Shown here: positions 1 through 10,924 of the stretch, piece after piece
How positions within the stretch are numbered: position 1 is the first letter of the stretch
Layout of the letters: each line of letters begins with the position of its first letter
Source: Trichobilharzia regenti
Taxonomy: Eukaryota; Platyhelminthes; Trematoda; Strigeidida; Schistosomatidae
DNA: 64,000 nt
Direction: 5' to 3'
NCBI GenBank assembly: GCA_944472135.2
Contig: OX235263.1
Location: forward strand, 5,687,517-5,751,516
The notes under the pieces: model-generated
Told to the model about the DNA's origin: nothing
What the model saw: the letters and a program-made list of their open reading frames with translations, nothing else
Databases searched by the model: none
Position numbers and translations under genes: made by a program

Positions 1-75
1 TACCCTCCTCCTTGTCCAGTCTTACTACTGGTTAGGTGAGGTTTCGGAGTGCGTCGGCTAGCCAGGCGTCAGACT
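1..75 (-). repeat. Fragment of SINE S2 body
   Basis: The opening bases (CTTACTACTGGTTAGGTGAGG, then GTGCGTCGGCTAGCC) resemble the S2 body next to its tRNA-like head in the copies at 21815 and 52708. The head itself is decayed. Short and diverged, so a weak call. Confidence 0.35.
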
Positions 76-883
76 TGTATGACCGGAGAAAACAAGAGAC
101 TTGGTAATGCAATGCTTATTTGTAATTTAAAATCCTACATGGGGAAGTTATGTACACCTTATGTGAAAATCGTTATTTGCACAGATCTTCCATGTTGTTG
201 TGCTACACATGCCCGCCGTATTGGTGTTTGTTTGTCTTCTTTTCGTGTCTCCCATGCTTCGTCGCAATCTTGGTCTATTCCCTTTGTTTGACATCAAATC
301 TGTCTCTCTGCTATTTGATATCTTTGTGTTGGTCGGTGAACGTTCCTTTATATACTACTGATAAATCTTTTCAGTAGCACAGGCCGCACCCTGTACCAGT
401 GAATGATCTCTAGCCAAAAAAACTAAATAAAACCCATCAATCAAGTATGCTATATTACCGCTTAGACAAGCAATGTGACACTGTTAGGCCATCTAGGCAA
501 TGTAGAAAGGAGTTGGTCAATACGAAGACGAAAAATCAATTCTCATAGGTTATATGATGTCCAGAACCACAGATGAACACATGTGCGTAACTGTTTGTTT
601 ATCCAATATTTGATGGATTTTGAGAATATGAGCTTAGAAAATTATGAAATATTGTAGTGGTTGGTAGAATCATAAACAAGATTATTTATGAATAATCTAG
701 GGTTTTCTAGAAGGAATTTGCCTGACGAAGAACACACAAAGCAAGTCATGGATTCAACCTCGGCCGTGCTTATCTAGCTTTGAGCTTCCATATAGTATAA
801 TTACACTTCAAACAATCCAGGTAAATTCAAGTTTTTGTTGTTGTTGCTGTTGGTTTAGCAGAACAACAATGCTGTTATTGGAG
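76..883. other. Unassigned intronic DNA
   Basis: AT-rich sequence with only short open frames, none with a recognisable domain, splice context or similarity to repeats elsewhere in the window. Nothing further seen. Confidence 0.5.
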
Positions 884-1331
884 ACTGTCTGTCTGTCTGT
901 CTGAATTCAACATAGAACTTGGCACCGAAGTGCAGCTGTTCGAGTTGCCACGTTCCAAATACCACACAGAGGTAGACAAGAAGATGAGTGAAGAGAATCA
1001 ATAGAGTTTGACAAGTATAAGAATGATTCAGAATGGGTAATGGTAAAAAGGAATATGAAAGATTACAGAGACTGAATACATCTGCGCTGACCATTGACAA
1101 CGATTTTGAGCCATGTCATCACCTATTGTCTCCAGCCCCAACCCGGAAGTCTGCATCTCCCTACCTGACTCAGTTTAACTGTCAAGGATTTCATGGATTG
1201 ATGAGGCATGTTTTTGTTTGGCCACCACTAACTCTTTTCCAACCTGCACCTATATCAGCTAGTAATACCCGTCGGGCGGGGGAGGCGATGGTTAGGCATG
1301 CGCAGCACGTGACCTAGCCATCTCAATCTAT
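884..1331 (-). mobile_element. RTE-B LINE, 3' end fragment
   Basis: On the minus strand the fragment ends in CAGA repeats (CTGTCTGTCTG as printed), preceded by the RTE-B terminal stretch that reads GTWQLEQLHFGAKFYVEF and a hydrophobic segment. The same terminal block recurs at 2183, 23458, 26565, 39158, 47005 and 53735. Reverse transcriptase and endonuclease parts are missing, as expected for a 5'-truncated LINE copy. Confidence 0.6.
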
Positions 1332-1450
1332 GTTGGAGACTGTGCTGTTCTGTTTTGGCTTGACTATTTTCCCCCAATGCTTAATTCTGCCTTATTGTTC
1401 AGCTATGTAAACACACGTTTGTAGGTTATTTTTATAATCTTCATCTATAG

Positions 1451-1552
1451 GCTAAAGAATTGGATAAATTGCAAAGAGAATTAGCGTATTTCAAGAATAA
1501 ACAGGCTTCTGATACCAAGCCGGTTGAAAAGAAACATCTTGACAATAAAGAG
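1451..1552 (+). CDS. Internal coiled-coil exon of a host gene
   Basis: This 102-base exon sits between an acceptor (CATCTATAG after a T-rich tract) and a donor (GTGAGTAA). It reads as 34 codons, phase 0 at both ends, with no stop. The product begins AKELDKLQRELAYF and ends KKHLDNKE: rich in K, E and L with leucine spacing like a coiled coil, then a more polar linker. No repeat family in the window covers it, unlike its surroundings. Its phase joins cleanly to the exon at 45138. The family is not certain; long centrosomal or ciliary coiled-coil proteins such as CEP162 are a guess from style only. Further exons lie upstream, outside the window, and small exons between this one and 45138 cannot be excluded. 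Confidence 0.62.
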
Positions 1553-1589
1553 GTGAGTAAATTTTGCCTTATATATGTGTATATATATT

Positions 1590-1762
1590 TATAGCTTGAT
1601 TCCACACAGTATTTTTCGTACAGCTGTGGGATTTTCAGTATGTGATGATATCAGTAGCCCAAATTTAGCAGACTGACCATTGATATCAGGTGTGCGTCGG
1701 CTGGGGGATTGAACTCCGGATTATGTACATGGTCGGCAAGCGTCCTAACCGTTGTGAATGTC
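1590..1762 (-). repeat. SINE S1 (tRNA-like head, CR1-like tail)
   Basis: Minus-strand copy of the window's commonest SINE. The tRNA-like head lies at the right end, the body motif GATATCA.GGTCAGTCTG in the middle, and the tail matching the CR1-C 3' end at the left. The head is diverged and its acceptor stem no longer pairs well. Confidence 0.6.
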
Positions 1763-1879
1763 AAAGTCAGCTAGGTTGGGAAGGCAAGAAAGATAGGCGT
1801 TCCTCACTCTAAAATCAGCGCAGATATCAATAAAACTTAGCACAGGATACAGGATAGGAAGTTTCATTATTTATTTGGA

Positions 1880-2180
1880 GAATATGAGTGCTTCTGTATG
1901 GTTCAGAGAGTTGGCGCCCACGTGTCATTAAAAGCTTTTCCAAAAGGTTACTGGAGATCTTCATCAACAAATGCCTCTACTGGCTTTCATATTGAAGATC
2001 AAATGATTGGCTAGGAGGAATTAATAAAGCGAAACTCTGGCTGGCTGGGTAAAAACCAACAGGCGAGAACCGATCGCTCAATAAATATGTAGGTGGAAAT
2101 AGAGGTGGATCAGGTATGTTTTAAGGAGGCCATCAAATGCCATTTGGCTCAGTGAAGGTCGTCACTCGAGCGGAACCCAA
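1880..2180 (+). mobile_element. RTE-A LINE fragment, part 1 (split by RTE-B)
   Basis: Carries the RTE-A C-terminal region: bases equivalent to the LQTFINNCL and KIRWPER parts, then the stretch that includes GGAACCCAACGGG. The copy stops abruptly where the RTE-B fragment at 2183 begins and resumes at about 2773, so RTE-B inserted into an older RTE-A copy. Frames are broken by stops. Confidence 0.55.
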
Positions 2181-2182
2181 CG

Positions 2183-2770
2183 GGCTTTCTGTCTGTCTGT
2201 CTGTTTTCGACATAGAACTTTTCACCGATGTGCACCAGTTCAAGTCACCACACTCTGTCCATGTAGCACACAAAGCAAGAGAAGAAAGTAGAAGAAATGC
2301 ATAATAGAGACAGACAGTAAACAGAGGTGTGAGACAAAGGAATAGTAATAACGAAGAACAAAACAGTTTCATTGGAAATCATAAGTCACAAGGAGTGGAC
2401 GCATCTGCGCTAGCCATTGAGAACGATCACTTTGAGCCATATCGCCAATTGTTTCCAGCCGTTAGTTTTCACCGTCCCGAGGACTGCAACCAGTCAGGAA
2501 GTCTACACCTTCCTACGTGGCTTAAACTATCTGTTGTAGGCTTCATTGACTAGTGGCAGGTTTTGTTTGACCTCCGCTAGCTCTTTTCCAGCCTGACCCT
2601 ATATCAGCTAACATTGCCCGTCAAGTCGAGGAAGGTGATGGCTAGGCATACGTAACACATGTCCTAACCATTTCAGTCGATGTAGCTTCACAACCTCGTC
2701 GATTGATTTCTCCTGCTTACCTAGAACTCGACGCCTAACCTCAATATTGCTCACGTTACCTTACCCTAGC
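2183..2770 (-). mobile_element. RTE-B LINE, 3' end fragment nested in RTE-A
   Basis: Ends on the minus strand in CAGA repeats and carries the standard RTE-B terminal block (TECGDLNWCTSVKSSMSK in one frame). It interrupts RTE-A sequence at 2180/2773. The coding core is absent (5' truncation). Confidence 0.6.
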
Positions 2771-2955
2771 CCAAAGAGCGGCAACGAGTGGAGTGTCAGT
2801 GCGAGGTCGGCATGGAGGAGATAATAGATTATGGGGAATCTTGGGGCGCGCCAGCTGAAGAGGACAGCGGAATAGAGAAGAAAGTGGAGATTTGTTGTTG
2901 AAATCAGCTCAATGGTCCACTCGGAACGCAAGGGAATGATAATAATAAATCAGAC
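2771..2955 (+). mobile_element. RTE-A LINE fragment, part 2 with 3' end
   Basis: Continues the copy from 1880: GGCAACGAGTGGAGTGTC and GGCATGGAGGAGA align with the RTE-A VTWKRSCEEE region. The fragment ends in the short AATAATAAT tail typical of this family. Confidence 0.5.
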
Positions 2956-3190
2956 ACCGTTCTGCTGATCAGAATTGGAAGATATTTAGGATTAGATTTC
3001 AACCAAACAAGTAGCTATGAGTATAATCTTACTGATGTCATAAGAACATAATATCTACCCTGTATGGATTTAAAAGCACACACTCTTGAAAACCTATTGG
3101 CCGTATAGCAGCACTGTGTATGGATTTCTAAAATCCACTTCATGATAAAGACAGTGTGAATTTTATGGACAGCGTTAACTTGTAAACGTA

Positions 3191-4060
3191 TAATAATAAT
3201 AACAGCTTTATTCCAAACTGGATTTGCGGTACAGGTGTGGAATTTTCAGCGTGCATTAGAATATATTGCATCTAATTACCTCATAAATTTTATAAGATTT
3301 TAAAATCAAAAAGCAACACCCCAAAAAAGAAGATAAATAAAAAAATAAAAGAACAGCGTTGCGTTTACATTTTAAACAATGCACCACAGGATATGAAATA
3401 TAAAATTACTGTGTAATAGAAGATAAGAACAACAGTGTAATAGTAACGAGGAAAGGAAAACAAAAACTAATGTGACTATTTGTTAGAGTGCCGCAATAAG
3501 TTGATCGTGTCATACTCAACGGATTTCTCATGACATAACAGCTGTGCCAGATATGGTATTGTGGAGTTTTTGTACTTGGTAGTCTTAGCATATAGCCTCC
3601 TATAGCTGCTTCTAGTTCTACCAGATGAAATGCAAGGGGCCAGCTGCGTATAGAGAGGATTCTCGGGGTCTGACAATATTGTATTCGCTAGTTTCTCACA
3701 TAATAGTGTTGCCAAATGTTTAAGTCGACACTTAACGGTGAGGCAGTCAATATTTTCACTAGAGAATTTGAAACATACATTATTAGACGTACGCCATTGT
3801 GAATTGATGAAGATGGTGACACTGCCACCGCGTTTCTTTTTGGAACTACACTGATCTTGTCTGAATAATTTGACATCATTTAGATACACTAGATTGTCAT
3901 CACATAGATCATGTAACCATGTTTCTTTAAGTGATATGATCCCAGTATTACGACATATAATGGAAGACACAAGTGATTGAAGACAGTTAATTTCAGCTGG
4001 CAGGGAGCGAAAATTAGCACTCATAATTGCGGGAACAGTCATGAATTGAATAGGGGGTAT
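3191..4060 (-). mobile_element. CR1-C LINE with large internal deletion, one open frame
   Basis: A 188-codon frame at 4042-3476 joins two distant parts of a CR1-type ORF2. Its first half (MSANFRSLPAEINCLQSLV, then KETWLHD and GGSVTIFI) is an apurinic-type endonuclease N-terminus. The second half (KLANTILSD, ISSGRTRSSYRRLYA, IPYLAQLLC) is the C-terminus also seen at 37235 and 42020. The junction lies near residue 110 and removes the catalytic end of EN and all of RT. The 3' UTR and ATT-repeat end are present down to 3191, so this is a short derivative with both ends kept. It would depend on another CR1 to move. Confidence 0.7.
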
Positions 4061-4389
4061 TTTTTATGGCTCTTTGCCACCCGACATGATGCTTTTTTTG
4101 TCTTTTTTATGGAATTGAAGATCAGTAAGTTTTAAGGATATTAAGTAGTCATGAGAATAAATAATCCGATTAGACGTCATATTTGAATATGATTTAGTAA
4201 TTTAAAATGATTTGCGAATGAGAAATTAGATGCAATATGATTTGTAATGTTTAAGGTATTTGGTAGCCGAAGATTTAATCAGGCCGCAAAGGTCAAACTA
4301 GAAGGCAGTTGTTTTTATGAAGCAAATGATGAAGACTTAATTTTGATATCTGAGCTTCTACCAACTTCTCAGTCCAATAAATTTCAAAT

Positions 4390-6975
4390 TTCATACATTT
4401 GGTTCCCTTGGTAAATTTCGATAGAGATAGAAAGACCAGATTTCCAGCATAAAATGCGGTATCGTCATTCTATTTCACAGGTTCTCGCCAGCTAACTGCA
4501 AACCACCCAAAGCTATTATGCTTATAAATAATGACTTTTCATAGTTCAATGTTAGAAATATAATAAAGAAAACATTATAAGATGAACGCATCTTGAATAT
4601 AAGCATTGTAATTTATAGTATAAGTTAACATCAATTTATATACTATCAAACTATGAAAAAAGTTACTTGATGGCTCAAATTCATGAACTTCATCAAAGAA
4701 TTACAATCCAGAACTGTAAAAGAATATGAAAACCAACTGACGTGAGCAATAGTCATGGAAAAGTCAATTGAAGACTCCCCAGAATCACCTGAATGTTACG
4801 TCTGTAATCTGTGTCAAATTTGCAGTTTTTAGCAAAATTGAATTAGAAGCCTTATCTTTGGGATTCAAGTTTCACGTACCCAAGGAGTACATAAACCGAT
4901 ACAGAAACGTAATTTGAATACCTATGACATCAACTTTCTAACCTGCAACCTGTGAACGAAGACAAAAGAGGGTGTCTAAAGTTCAAACTGGTTGATCTAG
5001 CCAACCAATACCACACATCACCATCCGGAGAACAGAAAATGCTTACTGAGGAGCATAGATCAGCACTAAAAAGATTATGTGAAAATGATGACATCTTCAT
5101 GTTTAGACCTGATAAAGACTCTAGAGTTGATATATAATGAATAAAATTGATTGTGTACATAAAATGTTGACAATTCTTCACGACTCCGAAAAATTTCAAG
5201 TGGACAAAACTAAGAGGGATGCAACAACATCATTTGGAAATAAAGTAAATACATGCCTCAAAGAACTCCTCATCAAGAAACTGATTGATTTCGTCCTAGA
5301 GTACAGCAAAGAAAGAGATGAGGAAGCGAAGTATCCAACAGTTGAAAAGAATAAAGTGTTCAATTGCCTCTCATACAACGGAGAAACAGTATCACAAAAG
5401 ATTGAAAAGAGGGGGAAAGGAGCGATAGAGAGCTGCTCTCCTACAGTTTAGCTGGTGACACTGCACAGTACTGCATGCTCTGTAAGCCGATAGAAACTGG
5501 ATAAGTACCCTGCTGATGTTACCTCCAGCTACATTAATAAATTCACGTGCACCTGCGGCATCAGGTATATTCGAAGGACAGGGAGACGGGCTTCTATCTG
5601 GTTTTCGGAGTATATTCCGGGAAACTTATGCTTGAAAGGAATCAGATATTTAAAAAGTACAATTACCAGACACCCACCCTGTGGATACGAATCATTTTGT
5701 CAAAATTTTTAAATACTTTAAAATCTGAAACATACAAAGGACAGTGAATTTACTACGATTTACTGTTGAAGCAATTGCAATCAAACGTCATAGACCAAAC
5801 TTATGCATATAGAAAGAGAGTGCAATCAATCACTCACTTCTTTGGTAACCGTATAACTTTCATTACACTGATTAGCCAGGCATAATAGTAAGCTCAGCTT
5901 ACTGAACAAGTTTTCACTTTGATGAACTTTAACCTTCTTCAGTTGCTATGTTGACGTACGTACAATCTAACATTGTTCATTAGATTTTTCTGTCTTCTCT
6001 CACACCCCCCCTTTGTTTCATAGTTTGAAAGCATAGAAATTGGTGTTAAATTAAACTATTAATTGTAATACTTATATTCCTGAAAGAAACAACTTCATTT
6101 ACCTAACTGGGAAGCATCATTTCAACTACAGTTGGACGGAACTGACAAGGATATCAAAGCCAGTAAGCAAGACAAGCTTTCATTACTCTCAAGTCTGTGT
6201 AGAGGTCAACAGCATTCAGTATCAAAAATAAGATCCGGATTTTCTTCAACTCCAATGGGAAGTCAGTGCTACTTACTGGATGGATGAGAGACTTGGCCAA
6301 TGCGTCATAAAGAGCATCTGAAACAAACTTCAGACCTTCATTAACAGTTGTCTTTGCTCAATACTACTCAAGATCAGATGGCCGGCCAGAAAAGATCAGC
6401 GACAGGGAGGGATCTCTGGTGATGAGCGAACCAACCAGAAACCGATAGTGCAACAAATATTCAGGATAAAATGGAGGTTGATTGGCTGGTCATACTCTGA
6501 GAAAGAAAACCATCAAGTGACATCACTAGAAAAGCCATCGCTCGAGTGGAACCCGACTGAGAGGGAAGTGGTGAGTTGGTCGTCTGAGTGAGGGGTTACT
6601 TGGAGGAGGTCATGTGAAGAGGAGATGAAAGCAAGTGAGCAGACTTGGAGCGGGGTGAAAAAGTTGGCAGAAAACCGAACGCAATGGAGGTGTGCAGCTG
6701 AAGCCCTATGTTCCTCTAAGAATTAAAGGATATAATAGTATAATAATAATAATAATATTCCGGATGCGTTCATCTTATAATGTTTTCTTTATTATATTTC
6801 AAACATTGAAGTATGTTATTGTCATTATTTACAAGCATTGTGGCTTCAGGTAGTTTGCAGTTAGCTGGCGAGAACCTGTAAATAGAATGACGATATCTCA
6901 TTTTATGCTGGAAATCTGGTCTTTCTTTCTCTATCGAAATCTCAAATTCACATATTCCCACCAAGGGACTACGGA
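4390..6975 (+). mobile_element. Penelope-like element with inverted terminal repeats, RT lost
   Basis: Two arms of about 200 bases, 4395-4592 and 6762-6968, are reverse complements of each other. They bound PLE coding remnants. From about 4790 the reading contains a PLE N-terminal region, then PDKDSRVDI and NKIDCVHKMLTILHD. After a gap where RT should be, it continues with YNGETVSQKI and a GIY-YIG region around 5530-5700 (CTCGIRYIRRTGRRASI in shifting frames). The expected RT core, with its catalytic aspartates, is absent, and several stops and shifts are present. Inverted LTR-like repeats are a known PLE feature. An RTE-A piece at 6130-6755 is nested just inside the right arm. Confidence 0.65.
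6130..6755 (+). mobile_element. RTE-A-related LINE 3' fragment nested in the PLE
   Basis: Reads, with shifts, NKLQTFINSCLCSILLKIRWPA-like and VTWRRSCEEEMKASEQTW, the usual C-terminus of RTE-A ORF2. It ends in an AATAATAAT tail immediately before the right PLE arm. A divergent RTE-A subfamily, as at 25760 and 62830. Confidence 0.6.
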
Positions 6976-7116
6976 TTATAAAAGAGACACTTGTATTAGT
7001 ATTTCTTCCGTGAACTGCATTTCCGCCAAATTTTCATCTTCCAAATTTCATCTATGATATCATAGATGCCTTCCCCCTAGTTAACTTCAATCCAAGAAGA
7101 CACTAGAACTCTGATG

Positions 7117-8500
7117 ATATTATATTATTATTGTTCCCTTGGGTTCCTGGTGGAACATACTGCTTCAATTGCATGTCTCCACTTGCCACTTCTGTCTTCC
7201 TTCTCCTGTACTTTTCACCTGCAATCATATTATTCCATACTCTTTCAACCAACTCCTCTTCACACGATCTCTTCCATGTCACCCTTACACTGACGTCCCA
7301 CTCACTGCTTCCCTTTCGGCCTGGTTCCACTCGAGTAATGGCCTGATGCGCGCGCGATGTCACCCAGCGGCCTCCTCAGTCACGAGTGTCCAATCCATCT
7401 CCATCCACTTTCTCCTGCATATTTGTTGGGCGATTGGTTGTTGTTTTGTTTGTTCCCATAGTTTCCCATAGTTGAGGATTCTTTCGGGCCCGGCCACCTG
7501 ATCTTCAGCATAGAGCCAGAGAAGACAGTTGTTGTTGATAAAGGTGTGCAACAGGCTGTTGGAAATACTCTTTGAGACCCACCCGCCAAGGTTCTGATCC
7601 GTATAGAAGAACTGACTGACTTGACGTTTGTAATAAAAATCCGACTGGATGTTTTTGTTGATGCTGAGCGATGAAGATTTCCAGACTGGTTTCAGGTTGG
7701 TGAATGTGTTTCTCGCCTACCTTCCCGATTCCGCTCAATTTGATATCCATTCCGTTCCAACTCGCTGTAGTTGAGACAATGCTCAATGCTAGATAATTGA
7801 ATGAAGTAACCTCTTTCGAATCCCTCCGTTGATGGTGATTGGCGCTGGGTGTCGGTGCTGTTATTGTAGTTGTTGGTTGGTTATTTTCATATTCTCCGTC
7901 TTGCTCACTTATGTTCACCTGGAGTTCTGTCTTCACCGGCTGCTTCTTCGACCAGTTTGTCGGTCGGTTTTCGCTTGTAAGTCTTCAATTTTGTGACAGT
8001 GACATCAAACATAAATCATCCACGCGCGATATCCGGGTCTTCTAGGTTGTTCACATCGGTTCAGGATATCCCTTTCTTCTCGTTTTATCACTGTCCGACG
8101 CATAATCCAGTTCACTACAATAACGAATATCATCCTTGTCTGACTCTTGTGTTTACTCGAAACGCCTCGCTGAGTTTTCCGTTGTGGATCACTTGACATG
8201 TGCCGCCGTTGTTGTACAGCTTTGAATAAGACTGATGAATATTTGGGCGCTGCACGCCATAGTACTCGAGTAGTTTCCAAATCACTTCGCGGTCAACGCT
8301 GTCTGTTGAAGGCCTTCTCAAAGTCTATAAAGTTGAGGTACAGGTTTGATTGCCATTCCATGCTTTGTTCGATGATGATGATGCGCAGAGCTGCAATTCG
8401 GTCAGAACATGATTTGCCTTTCCTGAATCCAGCTTGTTCCAGTGGGGGGAGTTCTGTATCCAGTGCGTCCTTAATTCTCTCCAGGATGATGTGAGTCAGA
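7117..8500 (-). mobile_element. RTE-A LINE, 3' two fifths
   Basis: On the minus strand the copy runs from part of the RT (DREVIWKLLEYYGVQRPNI, IHNGKLSEAFRVNTRVRQG), through the post-catalytic region (VNISEQDGEYENNQP, EVTSFNYLALSIVSTT), to the C-terminal MTSRAHQAITRVEPGRKG and VTWKRSCEEELVERVW. It ends in the family's GGAACCCAAGGGAACAAT and ATA repeats at 7117. Frames shift several times. The copy ends abruptly near 8500 against S2-like sequence. Very similar copies lie at 59133 and 61200. Confidence 0.72.
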
Positions 8501-8502
8501 AT

Positions 8503-8660
8503 TTATGCGTTGAAGTTTCTGTAGCATTTTGGTTAAGTTTTGAGGGTAAGGTTGCTAGCACCACGCCCCAACCTTCCCTCTCTATCCGGGCCTGGGACCG
8601 GCTAGAAAACTAGCAAGCTAGTAATCTAGGCGAGATTACTCTGGTGATATGCTGAAGGTA
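8503..8660 (-). repeat. S2-like body next to RTE-A
   Basis: GAAGTTTCTGTAGC, TTGCTAGCACCACGCCCCAA and a C-rich stretch match the S2 SINE body (52708) and the block at 29993, which is also directly upstream of an RTE-A copy. It may be the RTE-A 5' region or a fused SINE body. No tRNA-like head is visible. Confidence 0.5.
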
Positions 8661-9439
8661 AACCCTAGCAATAGGAGTATACCTCCATTTTTTTACAAAA
8701 AAAGTCAATATATAACTGTGATCACAGTTGGTTTTGTTTTTGTTTATTTTTTTAATCATAAGAATGCATACATCTCATTTTTCATCCACTTGTCAGTAGT
8801 TATTTGTATCACGTGAAATAAAAGAGAACCTTCAAAAAAAATATATTATTTTTATTTATTTATTATTCGGAGAAACAAAGGCTTTCCACATGATTTTGGA
8901 AAGGTTGCTTACCCTACTAACAAAGATTAGGATTTCCGATCCACTCATACACATGCGTATACATTGGAAATGTCTTATAAGTGAAATAGCTCTTTTTTTT
9001 ACAACCCCTTGACTGAACAATAGTAGAGCTTTTGCTCGTAAATATATATAAATATATGTGGGTATACAGTTTGTTTACTAGTCAACCCCTGTTTTTGTAT
9101 TTTGTTTATTTATTTATTTTATTTTGTTTACTATTCTTTATTCTCTTATGAAAAACCTATACTTATGTATAAGTATGTATATGTGAGTGTTTCAAGGAAA
9201 TATTTTTGATATAATTACTGTAGCGCATTTCTAGTCAACCTGTTGACGAGAACTTCATTTAAGCTCTGAGAGACATACACACACAGAGATAGAACATAGA
9301 CCATTAGGGAACACTAGACATTTGTTTCATCCTACTTCGAGACTCTGTGGCAGCACGCATCGATGATCCCATCGGTAGGGAATTCCAGCTTCTGCTGATT
9401 AGCTACAACGTAGTATGACTGCTAGCCAATTTTAACGAT
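8661..9439. other. Unassigned intronic DNA
   Basis: AT-rich, with T-rich runs and TATTTATTTATTTTATT-like simple sequence. No coding signal or recognised repeat. Confidence 0.5.
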
Positions 9440-9734
9440 GAGTATTTGTAATTAGCCTTTAATTGGTGGATGGTGACTAGCAGTGTGGAATCTAGGATAA
9501 CGTGCATTTCGTCCTATTTAAGACTCGTCATCTGGCTGTACCTGCATTTCCCACTTAGTGATGATGCTGCTCCCACTGAGGCTCGAACCCAGTGTGCCCA
9601 TAGTTTCAAACGCCAAAGCGTTATCCAGTAGACCACTTGGACCAAGAGAGCTGGCCACCTCTTGTGCAACGAGCCATATTAATTATTTATTTGAATTTTA
9701 GATTTTCTCGTCGATTGATTCGACCGACCGAAGT
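9440..9734 (-). repeat. H1 (Sm-alpha-like) repeat, left half of inverted pair
   Basis: On the minus strand: a tRNA-like part with A-box-like GGTCTACTGGATAACGC and B-box-like GGGTTCGAGCC, then a hammerhead fold, then the tail CCACCAATTAAAGGC. It abuts a second copy in the opposite orientation at 9735, head to head. Pol III promoter boxes plus a hammerhead are the hallmark of the Schistosoma Sm-alpha family. Confidence 0.75.
9485..9543 (-). ncRNA. Hammerhead ribozyme fold, core position 3 changed
   Basis: Read on the minus strand: stem I CCAG with CTAG, core ATGACGA where CUGANGA is expected, stem II arms from GTC and GGAC around TTAAATA, GAAA, a very short stem III, then a U-C cleavage site. 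The only core departure is A for C at position 3, the base that pairs with G8. Activity is therefore doubtful. Confidence 0.6.
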
Positions 9735-9920
9735 GCCCAAGTGGCCTAGTGGATAACGCTTCGGTGTTTGACACTATGACAACTGGGTTCGAGCCTCGGT
9801 GGAAACATCACCACTCCTGGGAATTGCAGATAAATCCAGACGACGAGTCTGAAATAGCACGAAATGCGCGTTATCCTGGATTCATCTTGTAGTCGGGCAG
9901 TCTTTAGTGAGCAATAATTC
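9735..9920 (+). repeat. H1 repeat, right half of inverted pair
   Basis: GTGCCCAAGTGGCCTAGTGG (A-box region), GGGTTCGAGCCTCGG (B-box region) and a decayed hammerhead follow in order. The copy starts at its 5' region exactly where the minus-strand copy ends. Confidence 0.72.
9829..9884 (+). ncRNA. Decayed hammerhead ribozyme fold
   Basis: Core reads ACGACGA (positions 3 and 4 both changed). Stem II has a GTCTGAAATAGCAC arm with a mismatch, then GAAA and TCCTGGATTC as the stem I return strand. Architecture kept, catalysis very unlikely. Confidence 0.5.
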
Positions 9921-9956
9921 AATTCCCAAGTGTTTGTTTGCAAGAATTTGAATCTT

Positions 9957-10085
9957 TGATTAGGCACTATTTAGAAACTGGTGTAATGTGTCTAGTCCTT
10001 GGTGTTTGGTGCAGACCGAATTCACTATCAGTCAGGTTCGCAATGTGGCCATCATTGTACGTAGCTCGCCATCACGGTGCACTTT
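9957..10085 (-). repeat. S4 repeat, 3' part
   Basis: Reverse complement of the S4 tail seen at 45640-45765: shared parts include the CACCGTGATGGCGAGC block, GTGGCCACATTGC and the stretch with TAGACACATTACACC. The tRNA-like head is missing. Confidence 0.5.
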
Positions 10086-10089
10086 TAAT

Positions 10090-10745
10090 AATATAATAAT
10101 AATTTGCTTTATTCCAAAACAGTACTTGTGATACAGAATGGAATCCTCTGGATTTCACTACAGTATTGCATCCAGTTTGTACATTAACAAGAAATAAAAT
10201 TCTACATAGATTATGGGTAGTCTCAGTTAGTTAATTTTGACAACAACATATTAGCATATCGGTCGTAGCAAAGCCAAAACTGAACAGAGTGTTTGAAGGT
10301 CTTAGAAAAGTAGATACTAGCATATTTACTGGCGTAAGCGATAGCAAAATGGTGGAGATTACAGAGTGTGAAAGAACGAAGAAGAATGTTTCAAGTAGAG
10401 TTTGTAAGAAAGAGAGAAACAAAACAGCACATAACAAAAAAGAAAAGAAAGAAAATGTTGTACCTATAAATGATATGAGTTGGAAAGACGAGATCCAATT
10501 GTTCTACTGACTATTTAATAAGTTATAAGTTTCTCGCCTAATGCTTTCTTTTTCGCACAGAACACGAACGAGCCAAGCAGGGTATGGTTGAGTTTTTGCA
10601 CTTGCTAGTGTGAGCATATAGTTTTCTATGTAGGCTTCTGGTCCTGCCTGATGAGACAGATACGACGGGAGAGCTGTGAATGAAGAGGGTGGTATGAGTT
10701 AGATAGACAGAATGGATTTCGCCCATTTTTCACATGAGTCCAAGT
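10090..10745 (-). mobile_element. CR1-C LINE, 3' end fragment
   Basis: On the minus strand it encodes part of the CR1-C C-terminus (SSGRTRSLHRKLYAHTSK, then NSTIPCLA). The 3' UTR follows and ends GGAATAAAGC with an ATT repeat at 10090. The lysine-rich frame on the plus strand at 10289-10510 is its antisense shadow. Confidence 0.65.
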
Positions 10746-10924
10746 GCCTGCCGATCAGGATATTAACTAAATGGTTAAGTGGCACCCTGTGGCTTACCCT
10801 GCTGACAACCTTTAACATCCTGCGTCATAAGGTATAGTCTTTATTCAGTAGCCCTGGAAAAACCAAGGGGAACAATAGAGAATAATAGGCAGGATGCAAG
10901 AGTTAAGGAATCGTAAGAGTAAGG

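Noticed and set aside
49..377. Two overlapping short open frames near the start of the window
   Set aside because: Cysteine-rich by chance, overlapping in two frames, with no domain, no splice signals and no similarity to the host gene exons.
870..905. Possible CRISPR-like or satellite array from GTCT repeats
   Set aside because: The tetranucleotide run is the 3' end of the RTE-B LINE and recurs only at its copies; there are no spacers.
10289..10510. Lysine-rich open frame on the plus strand
   Set aside because: It is the antisense of the CR1-C 3' region on the minus strand.
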